Of a DNA stretch of 64,000 bases, positions 42,744-52,458 are shown piece after piece. This DNA is from CAYPNF01 sp964411985. Its GTDB lineage: Bacteria > Verrucomicrobiota > Verrucomicrobiia > Limisphaerales > J093. Numbering within the stretch: the stretch's first letter is position 1; every line of letters starts with the position of its first letter. Under the pieces are notes generated by a model. That model worked only from the letters and a program-made list of their open reading frames with translations, was not told the origin of the DNA and did no database searches. Location of the stretch: positions 62,001 through 126,000 of the forward strand of contig CAYPNF010000002.1 of the NCBI GenBank assembly GCA_964411985.1, given 5' to 3'. Both the position numbers and the translations under genes were made by a program.

Positions 42744-44429
42744 ATGAAGTCGAAACAACTCAGCGCGATCGCAATTTCGCAACAGACGAAGCTGCAGCCG
42801 ATCGAAGCGGTGGCTGCCAAGCTTGGCCTGAAAGAAGAGGATCTTGAATTCTACGGCAAGGTAAAGGCCAAGATTACGCTCGACGTCTACGAGCGGCTTC
42901 GGGAGGCCCCTACAGGGAAACTGGTCCTGGTGACCGCGATCAACCCGACGCCTGCCGGAGAGGGTAAGACCACCACGAGCATTGGCCTGAATGATGCCCT
43001 GAACCGGTTGGGCAAAAAGGCTGTGGTCTGTCTTCGGGAGCCTTCCGTTGGCCCCTGTTTTGGGGTGAAAGGTGGCGGCACTGGAGGTGGATATGCCCAA
43101 GTGGCCCCCATGGAGGAGATCAACCTCCATTTCAACGGCGACTTCCACGTTGTTACCTCCGCCCACAACCTGTTGGCGGCCATGTTGGACAACCACCTCC
43201 ATTTCGGCAACGCGCTGGGTATCGACCAGCGCCGCATTGTCTGGGGGCGAGTGCTCGACATGAATGAGCGTGCTCTGCGTGAAGTCGTTATTGGGCTCGG
43301 CGGCACTGGCAATTCCATCCCGCGCCAATCGAGTTTTGACATCACGCCGGCCTCGGAAGTCATGGCGACGCTTTGTTTCTCCGAGACGCTTCCTGAACTC
43401 AGAGAACGTCTGGGCCGGATCGTCGTTGCCTACGGCCAGGATGGCCGATTCATCACGGCACGCGACCTTCGAGCCCAAGGGGCGATGACGGTGCTGATGC
43501 GCTACGGACTTCAGCCCAACATCGTTCAGACCCTCGAGGGTAACCCAGCGCTCATCCACGGCGGCCCCTTCGGTAACATTGCGCATGGCTGCAACACGGT
43601 AACCGCCACGAAACTCGGTCTACGCCTGGCTGATTATACCGTGACGGAGGCCGGCTTTGGCGCCGATCTTGGAGCTGAGAAATTCATCAACATCAAATGC
43701 CGAAAGACCGGCCTGCGTCCCGATGCGGTGGTTCTCGTCGCTACCGTGCGCGCGCTCAAGTACCACGGTGGCGTCAAAGTGGCCGATCTCCAGCAACCCA
43801 ACCTTTCCGCACTCAAGGACGGTCTCGGCAACCTCATCAAGCATATCGAAAATCTCCGAGCCTTCGGGCTTCCGGTGATCGTTTCCATCAATGTCTTTGG
43901 CAGCGATACGGCGGACGAATGGCAAGTCATCCGTGAGACCTGTGCTGAAGTGGGGGTGAAAGTGGCCTTGTCCGAGCATTTCTCCCGTGGCGGTGCCGGA
44001 GCAGAGGAGTTGGCGCGACTGGTGATTGACACCACCATGCAACCACCAACCGGCCCGCTGACTTTCACCTATCCGGACGACGTGCCGTTGCTCGAAAAGG
44101 CGCGGCTGATCGCGCAGAGGATCTACGGGGCTGACGACGTGGTTGCCGAGGGTAGGACGGCCGAGAAGTTGGTTTCTTTCGAGAAGGCCGGCTTTGGTCA
44201 TCTCCCCATCTGCATGGCGAAGACGCAATACTCCTTTTCCGCCAACCCGCAGCTGCGCGGCCGTCCCCGAGGATTCACCGTTCCGCTTCGGGACGCCCGT
44301 CTGAGCGCTGCCCCTGGATTCGTGGTCATTTACACCGGCGACATCATGACCATGCCTGGTTTGCCGAAAGTGCCGGCTGCGGAAGGGATGGACGTCGACG
44401 AGAACGGACACACCGTCGGCCTGTTTTGA
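42744..44429 (+). CDS. fhs: Formate-tetrahydrofolate ligase
   Basis: The protein has 561 residues, close to the family's 555-560. It joins formate to tetrahydrofolate with ATP, giving 10-formyl-THF for one-carbon metabolism. The P-loop-like PTPAGEGKTTTSIGL and the REPSVGPCFGVKGGGTGGGY segment are conserved family signatures, as are DFHVVTSAHNLLAA, GLGGTGNSIPRQSSFDITPASE and TEAGFGADLGAEKF. The C-terminus ends PGLPKVPAAEGMDVDENG as usual. The downstream transporter start overlaps its stop, pointing to co-expression with a formate or oxalate carrier. Start at ATG 42744; no strong ribosome site is seen. Confidence 0.97.
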   Translation: MKSKQLSAIAISQQTKLQPIEAVAAKLGLKEEDLEFYGKVKAKITLDVYERLREAPTGKLVLVTAINPTPAGEGKTTTSIGLNDALNRLGKKAVVCLREPSVGPCFGVKGGGTGGGYAQVAPMEEINLHFNGDFHVVTSAHNLLAAMLDNHLHFGNALGIDQRRIVWGRVLDMNERALREVVIGLGGTGNSIPRQSSFDITPASEVMATLCFSETLPELRERLGRIVVAYGQDGRFITARDLRAQGAMTVLMRYGLQPNIVQTLEGNPALIHGGPFGNIAHGCNTVTATKLGLRLADYTVTEAGFGADLGAEKFINIKCRKTGLRPDAVVLVATVRALKYHGGVKVADLQQPNLSALKDGLGNLIKHIENLRAFGLPVIVSINVFGSDTADEWQVIRETCAEVGVKVALSEHFSRGGAGAEELARLVIDTTMQPPTGPLTFTYPDDVPLLEKARLIAQRIYGADDVVAEGRTAEKLVSFEKAGFGHLPICMAKTQYSFSANPQLRGRPRGFTVPLRDARLSAAPGFVVIYTGDIMTMPGLPKVPAAEGMDVDENGHTVGLF

Positions 44430-45670
44430 GCGCGCTGCGCCTCAACCGGTGGTGGATTGCCGCCATGGGCACGTTGCTGCAAATGTGCCTCGGTTCGGTC
44501 TATGCCTGGAGCTATTTCCAGAAGCCACTTGTGGATGCCGGAGGGTGGAGCCACACGCAAGTGGCTTGGACATTTAGCTTTGCCATAGGGTCTCTCGGCG
44601 CGGCGGCGGCCGTGGGTGGATATTGCCTCCCGCGCTTCGGACCGCGCGCGATTGCCCTTGTCGGCAGCCTTCTTTATGGGTTTGGTTACCTTTTGGCGTC
44701 TCTCGCCTTGTCGTGGCGTTCGCTTCCCTTGTTGTGGTTCGGCTACGGCGTGGTGGGGGGCATTGGACTTGGTTTGGGGTATGTGACGCCCGTGGCGACG
44801 GTGGCCAAATGGTTTCCTGACCGCAAGGGACTGGTTACGGGAATGGTGGTGATGGGTTTCGGCTTTGGCGCGCTGGTGATGAGTAAGTTGGTTGCGCCCG
44901 CGCTGGAAGACTTTTTCAGGGGCCACTTGCCGGCCGTGTTTTCCGGCGTGGGGCTGGTCGTCGGAGGTGTTGGTGTGTTCGCAGCCTCGTTTATGCAAAA
45001 TCCTGGTGACTGCTCGGCTGAGTTCGGTGGGGGTCCGGTCCCCAGCGCCAGGATGGAAGCGCGCGGCTCGATTTGTTCCCGTGAGTTTGTCATCCTGTGG
45101 TTGGTCTTTTTCTGCAATATTACTGCTGGGATAGCGCTGATCGGTTTCCAGTCGCCCCTGCTGCAGGACCTGTGGAGGCAGGCCGATCCGTCTCGATCAT
45201 CGGCCGCGTTGGCCGCTGCCGGAGCCACCTTGATCGGGGTCAGTTCTGCCTTCAACGGTTTGGGGCGGCTCTTCTGGGGAGGCCTATCCGACAGGGTGGG
45301 GCAGTTGACGGTATTCCGCGTGATGCTGGCGACCCAGATCCTGGCCTTTGGCGGTTTGATGGTGACGCGCAATCCGTGGGGCTTTGGAGCCTTGGTCTGC
45401 TACGTGCTCCTGTGTTACGGGGGGGGCTTCGGCGTGATGCCCGCATTCGTGTCGAACGTTTTTGGGCTCCCTTTGATGCCCGTTATATACGGCTTGGTGC
45501 TCACCGCCTGGTCTTGCGCGGGTGTGGTTGGTCCTCAGTTCATCGCGCGTCTTAAAGACCAGTCCCCGGGTGCGATATCCGCTTCGGCATTCGGTTTTTG
45601 CGCCGGGATCCTAGCATTGGGACTTCTCTTTTCGCTCTTCCTTTCCCCTCGCAGCCGTATCAAGAAGTGA
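44426..45670 (+). CDS. MFS transporter, oxalate/formate antiporter (OFA) family
   Basis: The protein has 414 residues. The start is TTG 44426, overlapping the TGA of fhs as TTGA. The next ATG would cut into the conserved RLNRWWIAAMGTLLQMCLGS helix, so TTG is preferred. Twelve membrane helices are visible. YAWSYFQKPLVDAGGWSHTQ, then GGIGLGLGYVTPVATVAKWF and FPDRKGLVTGMVVMGFGFGA are hallmark OFA segments. The second half has GLGRLFWGGLSDRVGQLTVF. OFA carriers exchange oxalate, formate or related monocarboxylates. Coupling to formate-THF ligase suggests formate import or export as its task, which is inference. Confidence 0.88.
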   Translation: MSALRLNRWWIAAMGTLLQMCLGSVYAWSYFQKPLVDAGGWSHTQVAWTFSFAIGSLGAAAAVGGYCLPRFGPRAIALVGSLLYGFGYLLASLALSWRSLPLLWFGYGVVGGIGLGLGYVTPVATVAKWFPDRKGLVTGMVVMGFGFGALVMSKLVAPALEDFFRGHLPAVFSGVGLVVGGVGVFAASFMQNPGDCSAEFGGGPVPSARMEARGSICSREFVILWLVFFCNITAGIALIGFQSPLLQDLWRQADPSRSSAALAAAGATLIGVSSAFNGLGRLFWGGLSDRVGQLTVFRVMLATQILAFGGLMVTRNPWGFGALVCYVLLCYGGGFGVMPAFVSNVFGLPLMPVIYGLVLTAWSCAGVVGPQFIARLKDQSPGAISASAFGFCAGILALGLLFSLFLSPRSRIKK

Positions 45671-45727
45671 ACGGTAGAGCAGGGGGCAACCTACGCACCT
45701 TGGCCCATGCAGTCGTTGACAACGAGG

Positions 45728-46891
45728 TCAGTTACCATCAGACGGAAGTCCTTTCCACTCCCCTCGTGTTTGGACGTGAGAAGGCTCTGAACTGGACCAT
45801 TTGGGACTTGTTTGCATCGTGTCTCGCCATGCCCTCGGGCAAAGTCCAGTGGCATGCTTGAATGCGATCCTGAAGCGGTCTTCGCTGGAGTAGCCTACAG
45901 CAAACGCAACATCCGAGGCCGTGTGGGAGGAATTAGCGAGCAATTCCTTTGCCTTCTGGAGACGGAGTTCAGTGAGATAGGCCTTGAAAGGAATGCCAAG
46001 CGTACGCGAAAAAAGGGCAGAAAGGTAGGAGCCGTTCATGCCCAGATCCTGCGCAAGCTGTCGAAGGGTGATCGGTTTCGCGTAATCCGACTCAATGCGC
46101 TCCAGTAGGACCCGAACAACGTGCTCGGCGTGGGATTCAGGGCAGGATCGAGGCACCTGGGGAACGGCAGGAAGGTGTCGATCCAGGGTTTCATGCAACC
46201 GTGCCTGTTCTCGTTCCATGGCGATGATCGCCCGGCCGGCATGGGTCAGATCGTCTTTGCGCAATTCGCTCAGGGTGGCGGTTTGCACATGTTCGACGAT
46301 CAGCCTGAGTAACCTTGCGGCGTGGGCGAATCTCGGCTGGTCGGCGACGGCCGCTCTGAGCTGCTCGGGCCTACAGCCCGGCGACCAGGTCGGAGTATTC
46401 CGGCTTCGATCTCTTTGCGGAGGGCGGGCAAACGCCTGCAGGTAGGCGATGCCAAGAGGCTCATTGCGGACGCGAACGGGAAACCAGTAATTGCGAACGC
46501 CGAGGCGGCAGGTGAAGCAGCGCCCCCGGGGCGATTCCAGGGTGGCTGCCAGATTGCGCTTGCCGCAGTTCGGGCACTCCTTCGACCGCCGCGAGTCGAG
46601 CCTTGTGCAACAGGCGGCACAATCTTGAAGCGGGGTGCGAACGTGCCACCCGCTGGGCGAGTCCACTATCCAGACTATGTGAAAACGGAGGTTCGTAAGC
46701 TCCGTGAAAAGGGTTCCAAGAATGCGACCTAAATGTTTGTGCAAGAGTTCTCGGTACTTATGTCGACGCAACCGGTCATCTAGCATGTCGCGTGCCAAGG
46801 GAGCAGCAACACCGCCGGTGGCCACTTCTGATGATCGCTTGGAGCCAAGGTTGCTCGAACGCGCTTGGGACGGTTTTTCCTGCGAGCTCAT
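45728..46891 (-). CDS. AraC-family regulator with PocR sensory domain
   Basis: The protein has 387 residues. The N-terminal part (about 55-200) is a Cys-rich PocR-type sensory domain with paired cysteines DCAACC, CPNCGKRN and CFTCRLGV, followed by NYWFPVRVRNEPLGIAYLQA. The AraC DNA-binding region follows at about 265-365: ITLRQLAQDLGMNGSYLSAL, then HTASDVAFAVGYSSEDRFRI, closing with GLCPRAW. PocR domains bind small organic ligands, for example diols in propanediol metabolism. The gene converges on the transporter gene, 57 bases apart, so it may regulate the fhs-transporter pair or act elsewhere. Confidence 0.85.
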   Translation of the reverse strand: MSSQEKPSQARSSNLGSKRSSEVATGGVAAPLARDMLDDRLRRHKYRELLHKHLGRILGTLFTELTNLRFHIVWIVDSPSGWHVRTPLQDCAACCTRLDSRRSKECPNCGKRNLAATLESPRGRCFTCRLGVRNYWFPVRVRNEPLGIAYLQAFARPPQRDRSRNTPTWSPGCRPEQLRAAVADQPRFAHAARLLRLIVEHVQTATLSELRKDDLTHAGRAIIAMEREQARLHETLDRHLPAVPQVPRSCPESHAEHVVRVLLERIESDYAKPITLRQLAQDLGMNGSYLSALFSRTLGIPFKAYLTELRLQKAKELLANSSHTASDVAFAVGYSSEDRFRIAFKHATGLCPRAWRDTMQTSPKWSSSEPSHVQTRGEWKGLPSDGN

Positions 46892-46986
46892 GAGCCATCC
46901 CTAAGCTAACGCTGGACCTGCTGGGCGCCAACCACAAAAATGCTGGGCGACTCCTGTCAAAAACCAAGGACTTTTTGCTCCGCGCT

Positions 46987-49900
46987 TCAGTGGGCTGGCA
47001 GCACTGCTCGGTAGAAGCGCTGCGCGCCCGTGGATAGCGGCGGGAACACCCACTGCTCGGTGTGCAGATTCGTGATTGTGGACGGGCTCCACTCTGGGGC
47101 GTTCAAAGTGTCCGAATACTGTAGTGCATAGTGCATGTACGGCTCACCGTGCAGGAGCAGTGAGGGCGAGGGGCTCGAATCCCAGATCTCGAGCGAGGGC
47201 GGGGGCGTAGTAGGATAGGCGTCGCGCAACAAGTTCAATAGCCGCAACGTATGTCCCACCAAACGGGGGATCTCGGGCCGCCCGGATGCTTGCAGATCCA
47301 TGAGACGCTCATTGAGGCGATTGGCGAAGCAGGTAAACCGTGCCTTTATCACTTCCCCAAGAACCAGGGGTGGAGTGCATGGGTTGGTGAGGATCCGCTC
47401 CGTCTCCGCCGAGAGCAGTCCCTTTGCGACCTCCAAGTCCGTCAGCGGCTCAGTTCCATAGAAGAAACCCCGTAGGACGTCATCGCGTTCCATGGTGTAG
47501 GGCAGTCCAAGTTCCAGAACCGCGTGGAACAGAGCCTTCGCACCGGACAAGCGGATTGATTGGGTGGCCAGATCGCCCGCCATCCCTAATTCGGACAACA
47601 GGTTGGTGTTGACCGCATGGAGCCAACGCCGGCTAATCAGGTCGGGGATCTTTGCGCTGACGTAGGAAATCGCTCCATTTTCAGCTCCCTGGGACGGATT
47701 CTCGGCCGTCAGAAACACGTTATGACGCCAGCCTGCCGCCATCGCTACCACGTTACTGAGCCCGGAGCCAAGGCGGGTTTGGCCGTGGGTGTTGCAGCCC
47801 CATGCCACCACCGTGCCGTCGGCTTTGAGTGCCAAGCTATGGTCTTTTCGTGCCGCAATGGCCACGACCCCGCTTTGCGCTTCCACAGGCACGCTGAGCT
47901 GGCCGTAGGCATTCCAACCCCAGGCGACGACCCTTCCGTTTGCACCTCCAATGGCCTGCAGTGCCAAGCTGTGATTCTCGCCCGCAGCGACCGCGACAAC
48001 GTTGATAAGGTTGGATGGCACCCTGGTCTGGCCCGCGAAGTTGGCTCCCCAAGCCCGCACGGTACCGTTGGCTTTGAGTGCCAGGTTGTGCTGGCCGCCG
48101 GCTGAGACCTCCGCCACGTCGTCCAAGTCCTTGGGAACGGCACCCTGGCCGGCGTTGTTGGCACCCCACGCGACCACGGTTCCGTCGCTTTTGAGGGCGA
48201 GGCTGTGCATCCCGCCAGCAGAAACGGACACGATGTCCTCGCGCGCACGCTCGGGCACATCGGCCTGGTGGTTGCCATTCCACCCCCAGGCTGTGACGGA
48301 CCCGTCCTTCCGCAGGGCCAGGCTATGCGCTTGCCCGGCGGCAATCTCCACCACCCCGCTTAGCCGCACCGGTACCCTGCATTGGTCCAGAGAATTGATG
48401 CCCCAGGCCATTACCGTGCCGTCTCGCCGCAATGCCAGGCTGAAGTCCTGACCTGCGGCCACTCTCAAAGCGCCGCTCGTGAGCTCGCTTAGGCTTGGGC
48501 CTGGCCCATCATCAAAGGTCCAATACGCCACCAAGCCGGACTCTCTGCCATGGAGCCGGTGTCCCATGGCTTCTCGTATTTGGCTGCCGGTACGGGCCAC
48601 GTTCCAAATCCGGAGGTCGTCCAGCATGGCGTGGGCGTGGGCATCAGCAGCCCAGTTACTTCGGCCAATGTAGTTTTTGGCCCGGTGCACGGCTTTCGGC
48701 GGCTCTACTGTGTTTGTGGCCACAGCGACCCCGTCGATGTAGATCGTCGCTGTATTGCCTCGCAGTGTGGCTGCCAGATGGACCCACTGTTTGAGCGGAA
48801 TCGGTTGGGGCGCGACGACCGGATGGGACACGGTGTCAGTGAAGACACTCAGAACGGGCTTTCCCGTGGTTCCCTCCGACAGTGCGAGGCAGACGTTGTT
48901 CGCGCTCGCGCCGTTGCCAAAATCAATCACCCGTGACCAAGGTTTGTAGCTCCGCTCCCATACCCACGTTTCGATGGTGAAGTCGTTGCTGAACCAGATG
49001 CCTGGCGCAACGGCTGCATGGTCATCCACGCCGTCCAAGGACAGGGCGTACCCCGCCGGGGCGCCAAGAGGAGGTGTGCTGGTCGCCCAAGTGGGACCGT
49101 TGAATAGGAGGGCATCGGCCACGTTCGTGGTGGCGTTCGTGGCGGTGAGAGCCGTGGAGGTAACCCACTTCAGGGAGCCTTGAGGCGCTGCCAACGAAGC
49201 TGGAACACTACTCTGTCCTTCACCGTTATGACCCCAGGCCGTGACGGAACCGTCTGCACGGGCCGCCAGGCTATGGCCAAAGTGTACGTCTGTGGAGTAG
49301 CCGCCTGCGGAGATGCCCGTCACGGGTGGTCCGGCGATCGCGACAACGCCAGTAGCGGAATAGGGGGACGGGCTGGGCACTCCGGTAGCCTGGCCCCAGT
49401 TGTTGAGTCCCCAGCCGACGACAGTTCCATCGGCACGCAACGCCAGACCGTGCCATTGGCCGATCGCCATCGCCACCGCATTCGTCACCCAGGAGGGTGG
49501 GGACACCAGAGCCCATTTGACACGTCCCCAGCCGCCGGCCCAGCCATCGGATTTGAGAACGAGGCTGGATTCGTCGGCCGCCGCAATGTCCAGCACGGCT
49601 CCGCCGGCGGTGGCTCCGTCTGTTTGCCGCCAGGTGTTGACTCCCCATCCCACAACGGCGCCGTCCGCCCGCAGCGCAAGGCTGTGGGTGGTGCCCGCTG
49701 AGATGGCCACCACGTTGGTCGCGGCCGCCGGTGCGTCACGCTGGCCGGATGCATCCGATCCCCATCCGACAACGCTACCATCCCCTCGGATTGCAAGACT
49801 GTGATTGTAGCCCGCCGAGATGGCCACGATATCGTGGTTTTCCCCAGCCGGAATGTCGCGCTGTTGTGTGGCGTTGGCTCCCCAACCCACAACGGTCCCG

Positions 49901-52140
49901 TCACTTTTGAGAGCGAGACTGTGATTACGTCCCGCGGAAATCGCCACCACGTTGGCCCCGGCCAGGGTTCCGTTTGCCCGATCGTAACCGTTGTTTCCCC
50001 AGCCTACTACGGTGCCGCCGGCTTGGAGCGCCAGACTATGGTTCCAGCCCGCTGAGATTTCGGTCTGCGCATCGAGATTGAACTCAAGGGGTTGCAGCGC
50101 CGTGGTGAGTGCGGTGACCCGAGGTGCATGGATTGCCCAGTCGCGCCAGGTATCCAGGGAGAATTTGTTGAGGTGCAGATCGGCGTACCCTTGTTCGGTG
50201 GCACGCACTTGGTCGAGAAAGAGCTCCAAAGCTGCCGCGTAATTGGTCAGAAGTACACTGTACAACGGTTGGTTCAGGTTGGGACCGATGAACGTGAGAT
50301 TGCCGAGGAAGTTCGTCAACTCCGAGCCTCGTTGCGCGATCAGGTCCAGACGGTTCTCGATCTGGACGCGGCGAAAATAGAGGGGGTTCTCCAGAGCGAG
50401 TTGGAGATAGGCGTAGGCACCTACGTACCAGTCGCGGGGGTTGGGCAAGGGTGGTCCGGGTGTCCAATCTGGGAGTGCGAAGGAAAGGTACTGCCTGAGG
50501 TAGCTGAGGTTCTGGTCCAGACGATTGGTAGTACCTCCGCCGCCTTCGGTCAGTTCCCAGTAGAGCCCGGTGGCGGTGTAATCCCGGTTCAGCCACCTCG
50601 AGCTCAGATCGTCCCTTGAGTCATCCCGGGCCAGTGTGAAGAACTTGGGTTCGGGGTACTTGTTAAAGTCGTAACTCGACATCGGAGATCCAAGGTGGGT
50701 GGTTTCGTAGCCGAGATAGGTGTTGAAAGCCTCATTCAGTCCGCGTTTGTAGAGTTGATTAATGTAGGTCTGCAAGTGCCGCTCGAGACCGTGAAGGTCC
50801 GCCTGAACGTCCACCAGCTCACGGCGAACCTGCTCCACATCCTGTCCGGCTTCACCGATCAGACCAATGCTGTAGGAGAGTTGATGCAGCACCTGGATTA
50901 GGGATCGATCTACTTGATCGAAACGGTAGTCCATGTTGGTGGATAGGTTCAGGACCAGGCTCTTGACCTGGTTGATCTCGCCCAGTATGACGTCGTTTGG
51001 GTCCTGGAAGACTCCGGCAATTTCCAGAGAGGCTCCCAGGATTGCCAAGGCGCCGGCGGCAAAATTGCCGCATGCCGCCGCCTTCGCGAACTTGCTGGCT
51101 TCGCTCAGACTATGGAGCCCATCAGATAGGCTCTTCACCCCCCTACCAAACCCGCCAATCGCCTGGCCGACTGCCGGGAGTTTCGGAGCGATGACGCGTC
51201 CCAGGTGACCTATTGCAGCGCTGGCAGCTGCGACCTGTGGGGCTTGGCTCTGCTTGACTTCCTCTTCGCGACGTAGGTTTGCTTGAACGAGTGTCGTGTT
51301 GGTCAAGTACGAGTGAAGATTGGTTTGAGCTTTGAGGATTTCCAGATGTACGGCCAAGTTATTGCTGATGCTCTCATGCAAGGTCGCCATCTCTTGCACG
51401 AAGAGATCCTTCAGTTCATTGGTGGAAACGGTGGCGCTTCCGTCAACGCTGAGTTTGCTTCGGGACTGCAGGAGTTGCATGGTTGGCCTGTTGCTGAGAG
51501 CCGGATTGATACCCAGGATGTGGATGGATGCCTGAGTTCGCAGGACGCCGATATCCGGCGCCAGCAGGGCGTCCAGCGCCTGGGCGAACACGGCGTTCCG
51601 ATCGGCGCGCTGCATGCACAGGTCCACCATCGCTTCACGCCGGGCAAGAGCTCCTTCGGCACAGAGCAAACGCTGGTTGCCCGCGTGAATCCACTCCGCC
51701 GCCGACGCGGTTGCGTAGTCGTTCGTCTGGAGCATGAAGACACTCAGGAGATTCAGATTGATGGGGACAAAACTCGCACTGCGGGGGATCTGGCGAAACG
51801 CGTCGAGATAGCTAGAGAGGATTTCGTCGCGAAAACCGCTTGTCTGGATGTAGCTGGGGCACTCGGCGCGGTAGCAGGCAGCAGCCTCCCGTAGCACGCT
51901 TGCCAGGGCCGTTGGGTCAGCTTGGGGATTATGGCACTGCAGTTCGAGCAGCACCTGCAGACTTGCGTCTAGTTCCGGTTTTTCATCCAGTTGTGTGAGA
52001 AGATGCGCCGAGTAAACCGACCGCTGCAACTCGGTAACACTCAGCCTCACACTCTCTTCCTGGGCCGGTGCCACCAGTACGGATGTCAGGAGGGCGGACG
52101 CTAACAGAATGGAGTTGGTGATGAGGCGGACCGGCGACAT
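46987..52140 (-). CDS. Giant secreted protein: helical N-domain, RCC1, LamG, RCC1
   Basis: The protein has 1717 residues from ATG 52140 (signal LITNSILLASALLTSVLVAP). A 600-residue helical region follows, with Gly/Ala-rich and amphipathic segments (VRRELVDVQADLHGLERHLQ) that resemble membrane-active or coiled-coil modules. Seven RCC1 units (VAISAGRNHSLALKSDGTVV type) make a first seven-bladed propeller at about residues 700-1010. A LamG domain (about 1060-1220: LDGVDDHAAVAPGIW, DFTIETWVWERSY) is inserted, then seven more RCC1 units form a second propeller (to about 1510). A helical stretch leads to the shared tail ending QRFYRAVLPAH. No catalytic motif is seen; a large adhesin or carbohydrate-binding surface protein is likely. 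Confidence 0.85.
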   Translation of the reverse strand: MSPVRLITNSILLASALLTSVLVAPAQEESVRLSVTELQRSVYSAHLLTQLDEKPELDASLQVLLELQCHNPQADPTALASVLREAAACYRAECPSYIQTSGFRDEILSSYLDAFRQIPRSASFVPINLNLLSVFMLQTNDYATASAAEWIHAGNQRLLCAEGALARREAMVDLCMQRADRNAVFAQALDALLAPDIGVLRTQASIHILGINPALSNRPTMQLLQSRSKLSVDGSATVSTNELKDLFVQEMATLHESISNNLAVHLEILKAQTNLHSYLTNTTLVQANLRREEEVKQSQAPQVAAASAAIGHLGRVIAPKLPAVGQAIGGFGRGVKSLSDGLHSLSEASKFAKAAACGNFAAGALAILGASLEIAGVFQDPNDVILGEINQVKSLVLNLSTNMDYRFDQVDRSLIQVLHQLSYSIGLIGEAGQDVEQVRRELVDVQADLHGLERHLQTYINQLYKRGLNEAFNTYLGYETTHLGSPMSSYDFNKYPEPKFFTLARDDSRDDLSSRWLNRDYTATGLYWELTEGGGGTTNRLDQNLSYLRQYLSFALPDWTPGPPLPNPRDWYVGAYAYLQLALENPLYFRRVQIENRLDLIAQRGSELTNFLGNLTFIGPNLNQPLYSVLLTNYAAALELFLDQVRATEQGYADLHLNKFSLDTWRDWAIHAPRVTALTTALQPLEFNLDAQTEISAGWNHSLALQAGGTVVGWGNNGYDRANGTLAGANVVAISAGRNHSLALKSDGTVVGWGANATQQRDIPAGENHDIVAISAGYNHSLAIRGDGSVVGWGSDASGQRDAPAAATNVVAISAGTTHSLALRADGAVVGWGVNTWRQTDGATAGGAVLDIAAADESSLVLKSDGWAGGWGRVKWALVSPPSWVTNAVAMAIGQWHGLALRADGTVVGWGLNNWGQATGVPSPSPYSATGVVAIAGPPVTGISAGGYSTDVHFGHSLAARADGSVTAWGHNGEGQSSVPASLAAPQGSLKWVTSTALTATNATTNVADALLFNGPTWATSTPPLGAPAGYALSLDGVDDHAAVAPGIWFSNDFTIETWVWERSYKPWSRVIDFGNGASANNVCLALSEGTTGKPVLSVFTDTVSHPVVAPQPIPLKQWVHLAATLRGNTATIYIDGVAVATNTVEPPKAVHRAKNYIGRSNWAADAHAHAMLDDLRIWNVARTGSQIREAMGHRLHGRESGLVAYWTFDDGPGPSLSELTSGALRVAAGQDFSLALRRDGTVMAWGINSLDQCRVPVRLSGVVEIAAGQAHSLALRKDGSVTAWGWNGNHQADVPERAREDIVSVSAGGMHSLALKSDGTVVAWGANNAGQGAVPKDLDDVAEVSAGGQHNLALKANGTVRAWGANFAGQTRVPSNLINVVAVAAGENHSLALQAIGGANGRVVAWGWNAYGQLSVPVEAQSGVVAIAARKDHSLALKADGTVVAWGCNTHGQTRLGSGLSNVVAMAAGWRHNVFLTAENPSQGAENGAISYVSAKIPDLISRRWLHAVNTNLLSELGMAGDLATQSIRLSGAKALFHAVLELGLPYTMERDDVLRGFFYGTEPLTDLEVAKGLLSAETERILTNPCTPPLVLGEVIKARFTCFANRLNERLMDLQASGRPEIPRLVGHTLRLLNLLRDAYPTTPPPSLEIWDSSPSPSLLLHGEPYMHYALQYSDTLNAPEWSPSTITNLHTEQWVFPPLSTGAQRFYRAVLPAH

Positions 52141-52458
52141 ATGAAATGTGAAGGAGGAGTGTTTTGTGGCGTTCATATCAACCATTTCCTCGGGGCGGTG
52201 GTCTGACTGTCCGGGCCCACTTGAACTTAATGCAGCACCCTAGACTCTTTTCCATTCAACACAATGGACTCCCAGTGGCGGGGCTGACTAGGGAGCAGAA
52301 GTTTGGAAAACCATGTGATTCTTTGGATTTCCAGGTATTGATGGGGTGCGTCCCGGGCCGCTACGAAAAGGAGGCTGGCGACATGAAAGGGGGATTGCTT
52401 GCCTGATCCCAGCCGGCTGGTGCTTCTGGAATGCGGCCGCCTGGGTCGCCTGCTCGAT

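Noticed and set aside
42441..43586. 381-codon minus-strand frame
   Set aside because: Antisense to the prepilin-like gene and fhs, both well supported.
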